Assembly (NCBI GenBank): GCA_051883695.1
Contig: JBJEUF010000021.1
Coordinates: 18,975 to 82,974 of the forward strand
Reading direction: 5' to 3'
Origin: UBA11524 sp051883695
GTDB taxonomy: Bacteria > Bacillota > Clostridia > Christensenellales > Aristaeellaceae
Length of the DNA stretch: 64,000 bases
Positions 59,383 to 64,000 of the stretch are shown one piece after another; position 1 is the first letter of the stretch, and every line of letters begins with the position of its first letter. The notes under the pieces are model-generated. The model saw only the letters and a list, made by a program, of their open reading frames with translations. It was not told the DNA's origin and ran no database searches. The position numbers and the translations under genes were made by a program.

Positions 59383-60834
59383 TTACCGGGGCATGGACAG
59401 CGCCGCGCGGCCCTCGCCCTGCAGCGTCAGCGCCGGTGCGGCTGTCGGTACATACAGGCTCTCGCCCCGGGCGAGCGCCCGCTTGCCGCCCTGCCAGCAC
59501 AGCGTCAGGTCGCCCTCCAGCACGCTCAGCAGACCGAAGTGGTTGATCGCCGGGAGCGCCTGCGCCCCGGAAACCTTCAGCAGGTCAAGGGTGAAGTACG
59601 TTTCATCCAGCACGCGGGCCACGGGCGCGTCCGGCGCGGGAATGGGATTCAGGGTGAAATCAAGGTCGGTCACATCCAGCGCCTTGTCGATGTGCAGCTC
59701 GCGGCGGTTGCCGTTTTTGTCCACGCGATCCCAGTCGTAGAAGCGGTAGGTCACATCGGAGGACTGCTGAATCTCGTAGAGCATGATGCCCGCGCCGATG
59801 GCATGGACGCAGCCCGCCGGAATGAAGCACACATCGCCGGGCTTCACGTCCACGCGGCGCAGCAGCGGCTCCACCGCCGCACCGGCTTCGCAGGCCGTGC
59901 GCAGCTCCGGGAGGGTCGTGCCGTTTTGGATGCCGTAGACCAGCTGGCTGCCTGCCGGGGCGTCCAGAATCAGCCACGCCTCGGTCTTGCCCAGCTTGCC
60001 GTTCTCGTGGGCATGGGCATAGGCATCGTCGGGATGCACCTGCACGGAAAGGGATTCCGCCGCGTCGATGAACTTGAGCAGCAGCGGGAAGGTCTCCTTC
60101 GCATACCGGCCCGCGAAGCGTTCCCCGTAGGCTGCGATCAGCTCGGGCAGCTTCACGCCCGTATCGTCCGTGGATTCCAGCCCGGGGATGCAGCTGATTT
60201 CGAGGCTCTCGCCTGTGGGCACCTCCGCGATGGGCTTGCCATATACGGTGCGCAGCTTTTCGCCGCCCCAGGGCGTCAGCTTGCCGCCTCGGAAGGCAGG
60301 ATGCATCGTCAGGGGCAGCAGGGGGCAGGTGCCGGTCAGGGGCATCTCATAGCAGAAGAAGGGCTGCTCCCGGTGGGGGAACATGACCTCGCCGGCCTTG
60401 CGCATCCCGATGCGGCAGTAGAGCTTCTGCGCATTGTCGTTCATGGCATAGGTGTCGATGCGCAGGCTGTCGCAGCCCTGCGCCCGCAGCATGTTGCATA
60501 CGTCTTCCACCGCCTGCGCGCCCAGACCCTTGCCCTGGGCTTCCGGCGCAATGGCCAGACGGTGGAACGCGCCGGGCCTTACGCCAAAGAGCCAGTTCAC
60601 CCCGGCATACTCGGGCTCAAAGCACGTGTCGACGGTGACGGCGCACAGGATCGCGTCGCCCTCCCGGGCCACATAGAGCGTCCCGGCATTCAGGCTCTCC
60701 TGCAGCACGTCGACAGCAGGGTATTCTCCCCAGCGCCACTGGTGAAGGCCATGGGCAAGCATGTCGGCGCAAACCGCCTGATACAGGTCGCATACGGCGG
60801 CAAAATCCTTTTCAGTAGCCTTGACAAGCATCAT
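59383..60834 (-). CDS. GNAT acetyltransferase - type I phosphomannose isomerase fusion
   Basis: The ATG at 60834 (MMLVKATEKDFAAVCDLYQAV) follows AAGGAGG by 8 nt; 483 residues. Residues 1-165 are a GNAT domain with the acetyl-CoA loop RLAIAPEAQGKGLGAQAVEDV and the closing NAQKLYCRIGMRKAGE. Residues about 175-483 are a zinc-dependent mannose-6-phosphate isomerase: LTPWGGEKLRTVYGK, SLSVQVHPDD, GKTEAWLIL, CFIPAGCVHAIGAG and RFYDWDRVD. The frame is continuous, with no ribosome site or start at the junction, so this is a real fusion. The acetyltransferase substrate is unknown. Confidence 0.92.
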   Translation of the reverse strand: MMLVKATEKDFAAVCDLYQAVCADMLAHGLHQWRWGEYPAVDVLQESLNAGTLYVAREGDAILCAVTVDTCFEPEYAGVNWLFGVRPGAFHRLAIAPEAQGKGLGAQAVEDVCNMLRAQGCDSLRIDTYAMNDNAQKLYCRIGMRKAGEVMFPHREQPFFCYEMPLTGTCPLLPLTMHPAFRGGKLTPWGGEKLRTVYGKPIAEVPTGESLEISCIPGLESTDDTGVKLPELIAAYGERFAGRYAKETFPLLLKFIDAAESLSVQVHPDDAYAHAHENGKLGKTEAWLILDAPAGSQLVYGIQNGTTLPELRTACEAGAAVEPLLRRVDVKPGDVCFIPAGCVHAIGAGIMLYEIQQSSDVTYRFYDWDRVDKNGNRRELHIDKALDVTDLDFTLNPIPAPDAPVARVLDETYFTLDLLKVSGAQALPAINHFGLLSVLEGDLTLCWQGGKRALARGESLYVPTAAPALTLQGEGRAALSMPR

Positions 60835-61194
60835 TTGGAAATCCTCCTTGATCATTCTCAAAAGGTTGTTCGCCCTGCTCGAGATTCGAAGCAACAGCAA
60901 CGAAAATACCTGCCCACTCCGGCGGCTGCACCCGAACCTCCAAGGGGACGATGCGGCGATTCTGAGAAGGATTGCTTTCGCGTTTCGCGGAAATCAAAGC
61001 AATCCTTCTCAGCCAGAGCCGCCCCGAATGCAGCCGCGCTCCCGGACCTCAGGTACCGGCGGGGGGTCCGGGGGGACGCGCCTTTTCGCGTCCCCCCGGC
61101 GGCTTTGCGCCGCTTTCGATGCGCGAAAGCGGCTTCCCCGCAGCAGCCACGCATCGCCTCAGGGATTCATCCTCCCTGCGCCAATCCCGCATTT
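60835..61194. other. Gene-free region with hairpin cluster between exporter and mannose isomerase genes
   Basis: 360 bp without a convincing gene or clear promoter. Three long perfect hairpins occupy its middle (next entry). The mannose isomerase ribosome site is at its left end. Confidence 0.65.
60962..61133. repeat. Cluster of three long perfect hairpins
   Basis: A 17-bp stem CTGAGAAGGATTGCTTT (60962-60978) pairs with 60996-61012. An 11-bp stem GGGGGGACGCG (61070-61080) pairs with 61087-61097. A 10-bp stem GCCGCTTTCG (61109-61118) pairs with 61124-61133. All are perfect, with loops of 5, 6 and 17 nt. There is no U-tract. The cluster resembles those at 24.6 and 53.2 kb in plan but not in sequence. 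Confidence 0.7.
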
Positions 61195-62967
61195 TCACCT
61201 GTCGCTGGTATACATGGCGTACAGTCCGGCATAGATGCCGCCCTTGCGGATGAGCGTTTCATGGTCGCCCATCTCCTCCACGCCGTTCTCCGTCAGCACC
61301 CAGATCACGTCCGCGCCCCTGATGGTCGTCAGACGGTGGGCGATGGTAAAGACCGTGCGGCCCTTCGCCAGCTTTTCCAGGCTCGCCTGAACGATGTGCT
61401 CGCTCTCGTTGTCCAGCGCGGAGGTCGCCTCGTCCAGCACGAGGATGGGCGGATTCTTCAGGAACACGCGGGCGATGGAGATGCGCTGCTTCTGTCCGCC
61501 GGACAGGCGCACGCCGCGCTCGCCGGTGTAGGTGTCATAGCCGTTGGGCAGCGCCATGATGAACTCGTGCGCGCCCGCCAGCTTCGCCGCCTCGACGACC
61601 TCCTCCAGGGTCGCGCCGGGCTTGCCGTAGGCGATGTTCTCATACACCGTACCGGCAAAGAGGTACACATCCTGCTGCACCACGCCGATGGCCTCGCGCA
61701 GGCTCTTCTGCGTCAGGGTGCGGATGTCCTGCCCGTCGATGCGGATGCAGCCGCCGGTTACGTCATAGAAGCGAGGCAGCAGATTGCACAGGGTCGTCTT
61801 GCCCGCGCCGGAGGGGCCCACCAGCGTGATGGACTGGCCGGGCAGGACGTGCAGGTTCAGGTTATGGAGCACCTCGGCGTTGTCGCTGCCGTAGCGGAAG
61901 GACACGTTGTCAAAGGTGACCTCGCCGCGCACGTTGGTCAGCGGCTTTGCATCCGGCGCGTCCACAATCTCCGCGGGCGCGTCCAGCACCTCGAAGAAAC
62001 GGTCGATGCCCGTCATGCCCTGCTGGAACTGCTCGGTGAATTCCACGATACGGCGGATGGCGTTAAGCAGCACCGTGGCGTAGAGCAGATACGCCGTGAA
62101 GTCCGCGATGGACAGCACCTCCGGGCCCTGTGCCATCAGCAGCGCGCCCGCGCAGACGAGGATGATGTACATCAGGCCGTCGAAAATCCGGTTGGAGGTG
62201 CCAAACTGCGCCATGACCCGGTAGCTCTCCGCCTTCAGGTCAAGGAAGCGCTGATTGCCCTTGCGGAACTTTTCCTCCTCAATGGCTTCGTTGGCAAAGG
62301 ACTTCACCACGCGGATGCCCAGCAGGCTGTCCTCCACCTGCGCGTTGATTTCGCCCACCTGCTTGTTGCGCTCCTTGAAGATGCGGCGCATCTTCCTGTT
62401 GAAGTGCGTGGCGAAGAACAGCATGAAGGGCAGCACCGCGAACATCAGCAGCGTCAGCAGCGGGTTCTTCGTGCACAGGATGGTGAAGGACACAAGGATT
62501 TTCACGCCCGCGATGAGGAATTCCTCCGGGCAATGGTGCGCGAATTCCGTCACCTGGAACAGGTCGGAGGTGATGCGTGCCATGATCTGCCCCACCTTCG
62601 CGTCCGAATAATAGCCGAAGGACAGCTGCTGCAGGTGGTGAAAGAGGTCGCCGCGCATGTCGGTTTCCATCTGCGAGCCCATGATATGGCCGACGGACTG
62701 CATGAAGTAGTTAGCCGCCGCGTCGATCACGCGCAGCAGGATGTAAACGCCGCCCAGCGTCAGCACGAAGGGCACGGTCAGCGTCCTGTAGTCCACCACC
62801 GCGCGGTCGGTGATTTCCGACACGATCATGGGCAGCACCAGCTCGCATACGGTCGTCAGCAGTGCGCAGAGCAGGTCGAAGACGAGGGTTCTTCCGTGCC
62901 GCCTGAAGTACGGCATGAAGCGCCGGAGGAGCGTTCCGGTCGAGAGGGTTCTGGCTTCCGTTTGCAT
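61195..62967 (-). CDS. ABC transporter with fused permease and ATPase (exporter type)
   Basis: The ATG at 62967 (MQTEARTLSTGTLLRRF) follows AGGAG; 590 residues. Six membrane helices (about 25-310) precede an ATPase domain with Walker A GPSGAGKTT, Q-loop VVQQDVYLFAGTVYENI, signature RLSGGQKQRISIARV, Walker B ILVLDEATSALD and H-loop IAHRL. It is a homodimeric half-transporter of the MsbA/LmrA class that exports lipids, peptides or drugs; substrate unknown. It is not the missing ATPase of the sugar importers. Confidence 0.95.
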   Translation of the reverse strand: MQTEARTLSTGTLLRRFMPYFRRHGRTLVFDLLCALLTTVCELVLPMIVSEITDRAVVDYRTLTVPFVLTLGGVYILLRVIDAAANYFMQSVGHIMGSQMETDMRGDLFHHLQQLSFGYYSDAKVGQIMARITSDLFQVTEFAHHCPEEFLIAGVKILVSFTILCTKNPLLTLLMFAVLPFMLFFATHFNRKMRRIFKERNKQVGEINAQVEDSLLGIRVVKSFANEAIEEEKFRKGNQRFLDLKAESYRVMAQFGTSNRIFDGLMYIILVCAGALLMAQGPEVLSIADFTAYLLYATVLLNAIRRIVEFTEQFQQGMTGIDRFFEVLDAPAEIVDAPDAKPLTNVRGEVTFDNVSFRYGSDNAEVLHNLNLHVLPGQSITLVGPSGAGKTTLCNLLPRFYDVTGGCIRIDGQDIRTLTQKSLREAIGVVQQDVYLFAGTVYENIAYGKPGATLEEVVEAAKLAGAHEFIMALPNGYDTYTGERGVRLSGGQKQRISIARVFLKNPPILVLDEATSALDNESEHIVQASLEKLAKGRTVFTIAHRLTTIRGADVIWVLTENGVEEMGDHETLIRKGGIYAGLYAMYTSDR

Positions 62968-62998
62968 CGTGATTCTCCTGTTCGTTTCATCAGATGCT

Positions 62999-63027
62999 AT
63001 TGTACCACGTTTGCCGGGGGAGGGCAA
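62999..63027 (-). promoter_or_regulatory. Promoter of the ABC exporter gene
   Basis: On the minus strand TTGCCC (63027-63022), 17 bp, TACAAT (63004-62999). Confidence 0.65.
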
Positions 63028-63135
63028 GGGGCGCGGGGATGGTGTTTTTTCCGTCGCAGCACCCCGGATGCCGTTTGCAGTGGAAGAAATTTCCTGGCAG
63101 GATGCCGCTGCCTGCGCTTTCTCCGCAACCGCTGC

Positions 63136-63164
63136 TTGCATTCCCGGCCCGATTGGTGTAGAGT
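63136..63164 (+). promoter_or_regulatory. Promoter of the GluQ-RS gene
   Basis: TTGCAT (63136-63141), 17 bp, TAGAGT (63159-63164), 33 bp before the ATG at 63197. Confidence 0.6.
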
Positions 63165-63196
63165 AGAGAAAAGCCTGCACAAGGGAGGTCTGCGTC

Positions 63197-64000
63197 ATGT
63201 CCGACATGCCCACCGGTCGCTTTGCGCCCACGCCCAGCGGACGGCTGCATCTGGGCAACATCCTGTGCGCGATGCTGGCGTACCTGTCCGTGCGCAGCAA
63301 GGGCGGGAGGTTTCTGCTGCGCATCGAGGATGTGGACGTGCCGCGCTGCCCGCGTCATCTGGCGGAGGATTGCATCGCCGACCTGCGGTGGCTGGGCTTC
63401 ACCTGGGACGAAGCGCCCCTGTACCAGTCCGAGCGGACGGATATCTACCGCGAAGCCCTAGACCGCCTGACCGACGCCGGGCTTGTGTACCCCTGCTTCT
63501 GCACCCGCGCACAGCTGATGAGCCTGTCCGCGCCCAATCTGGGCGACACGCAGGTGGTTTACAACCGTGCCTGCGCCGCCCTGACGCCGCAGGCAATCGC
63601 GGAGCGCAGCAGGACCCGCCGGCCCGCCATGCGCCTTAAAGTGCCGGAGGAGGACATCACCTTCACCGACGGGCTCTTCGGGGAGCAGACGGAGTGCCTT
63701 GCCCGGGACTGCGGCGATTTCGTCCTCCGCCGCTCCGACGGGCTTTTCGGCTATCAGCTGGCGGTTGTGGTGGACGATGCGCTGCAGGGCGTGACGGAGG
63801 TCGTGCGTGGCCGGGACATCCTCACCGCCACGCCGAGGCAGATCTATGTGCAGCGTCTGCTGGGCTATCCGCAGCCGTCCTATGTTCACATTCCGCTGCT
63901 GATGGACGCGCAGGGCCGCCGCCTTGCCAAGCGGGACAGGGATCTCGACCTGAGCGCCCTTGCCCGCCGCTTCGCCCCGGAGGACATCCTCGGCCTGCTG
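63197..64000 (+). CDS. gluQ: Glutamyl-Q tRNA(Asp) synthetase (C-terminus outside window)
   Basis: The ATG at 63197 follows AGGGAGG; 268 codons are present and the frame runs off the right edge, so about the last 30 residues are missing. Class I features are RFAPTPSGRLHLGN (HIGH-type), FLLRIEDVDVPRC, and the KMSKS-like RRLAKRDRDLDL. It lacks the C-terminal anticodon-binding region of full GltX. It has the cysteine-containing YPCFCTRAQL segment typical of GluQ, with part of the zinc site. It attaches glutamate to queuosine in tRNA(Asp). Confidence 0.93.
   Translation, partial: MSDMPTGRFAPTPSGRLHLGNILCAMLAYLSVRSKGGRFLLRIEDVDVPRCPRHLAEDCIADLRWLGFTWDEAPLYQSERTDIYREALDRLTDAGLVYPCFCTRAQLMSLSAPNLGDTQVVYNRACAALTPQAIAERSRTRRPAMRLKVPEEDITFTDGLFGEQTECLARDCGDFVLRRSDGLFGYQLAVVVDDALQGVTEVVRGRDILTATPRQIYVQRLLGYPQPSYVHIPLLMDAQGRRLAKRDRDLDLSALARRFAPEDILGLL

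Noticed and set aside
61195..62967. ABC exporter as the missing ATPase of the sugar importers
   Set aside because: Its ATPase is fused to an exporter-type membrane domain, so it cannot act as a free MsmX-like subunit.
59143..63639. A 1498-codon open frame on the plus strand
   Set aside because: It runs antisense to the well-supported GNAT-mannose isomerase and ABC exporter genes and through hairpin repeats. It is low-complexity, rich in His, Gln, Arg and Ala, and has no ribosome site; it results from GC-rich codon use on the other strand.
1..64000. tRNA or rRNA genes
   Set aside because: No cloverleaf with a GTTCRANNC box or rRNA-like segment was recognised in the intergenic regions. A covariance scan would be needed to exclude them fully.

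Overview
The window looks like chromosomal DNA of a GC-rich, anaerobic, plant-polysaccharide-degrading gut Firmicute (Clostridia, perhaps Christensenellales or a relative). This placement is inferred from gene content: dockerin/cohesin modules, a DUF6273 secreted protein, LplB/YtcP-type sugar ABC transporters without their own ATPase, a membrane-bound AraC regulator, GH94/GH2/GH105/GH43 enzymes and a candidate Re-citrate synthase. Ribosome binding sites (AGGAGG) and sigma-A type promoters are clear throughout. I saw no rRNA, tRNA, CRISPR array, transposase or phage gene.

Layout. 1-7.6 kb: an XRE regulator cut by the left edge, divergent from two secreted proteins (a papain/CHAP-like protein with SH3, Ig-like, cohesin-like and dockerin modules, then a cohesin plus cysteine-repeat protein), a MITE-like palindromic element, two further secreted proteins and a cytoplasmic GH5. 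7.6-21.6 kb (minus strand): a complete Ter stress operon, running from a calcium-type P-type ATPase through three TerD proteins, a rhomboid protease, a YceG-like protein and TelA to the 'biosynthetic module' (HpcH-like lyase, ATP-grasp, two phosphoribosyltransferase-like proteins, HAD hydrolase). 22.1-27.4 kb: a tRNA-dihydrouridine synthase, a Gfo/Idh/MocA oxidoreductase and a GH94 phosphorylase behind a cre-like site and a LacI-type palindrome. 27.7-32.2 kb (minus): GH2 and a YesN-like AraC regulator.

32.5-53.2 kb (plus) is one large carbohydrate locus. It holds a carbohydrate-binding-module/solute-binding fusion, four permeases in two pairs, an NHL/TPR membrane protein, a Yip1-family protein and a DUF5696 protein. 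Two more solute-binding proteins follow, then enzymes for decorated pectin (rhamnogalacturonan): a CE12 esterase, a CE8-CE12 fusion, GH105, a beta-lactamase-fold esterase and GH43. Import is presumably powered by a shared MsmX-like ATPase encoded elsewhere.

53.5-64 kb: a candidate Re-citrate synthase with an aminotransferase, an O-antigen-ligase-like polytopic protein with a second membrane protein, an ABC exporter, a GNAT-phosphomannose isomerase fusion, and GluQ-RS cut by the right edge.

The least explained material is between genes. A 60-bp sequence occurs twice, identically and in inverted orientation, 37 kb apart. A third relative keeps the loop but changes both stem arms in a compensating way. 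Several gaps (24.6, 53.2 and 61.0 kb) are packed with perfect hairpins, and at 53.2 kb the hairpin array is bracketed by two copies of one 30-bp palindrome. Two 160-bp palindromic elements (4.8 and 10.6 kb) resemble MITEs, one of them inside the ter operon.
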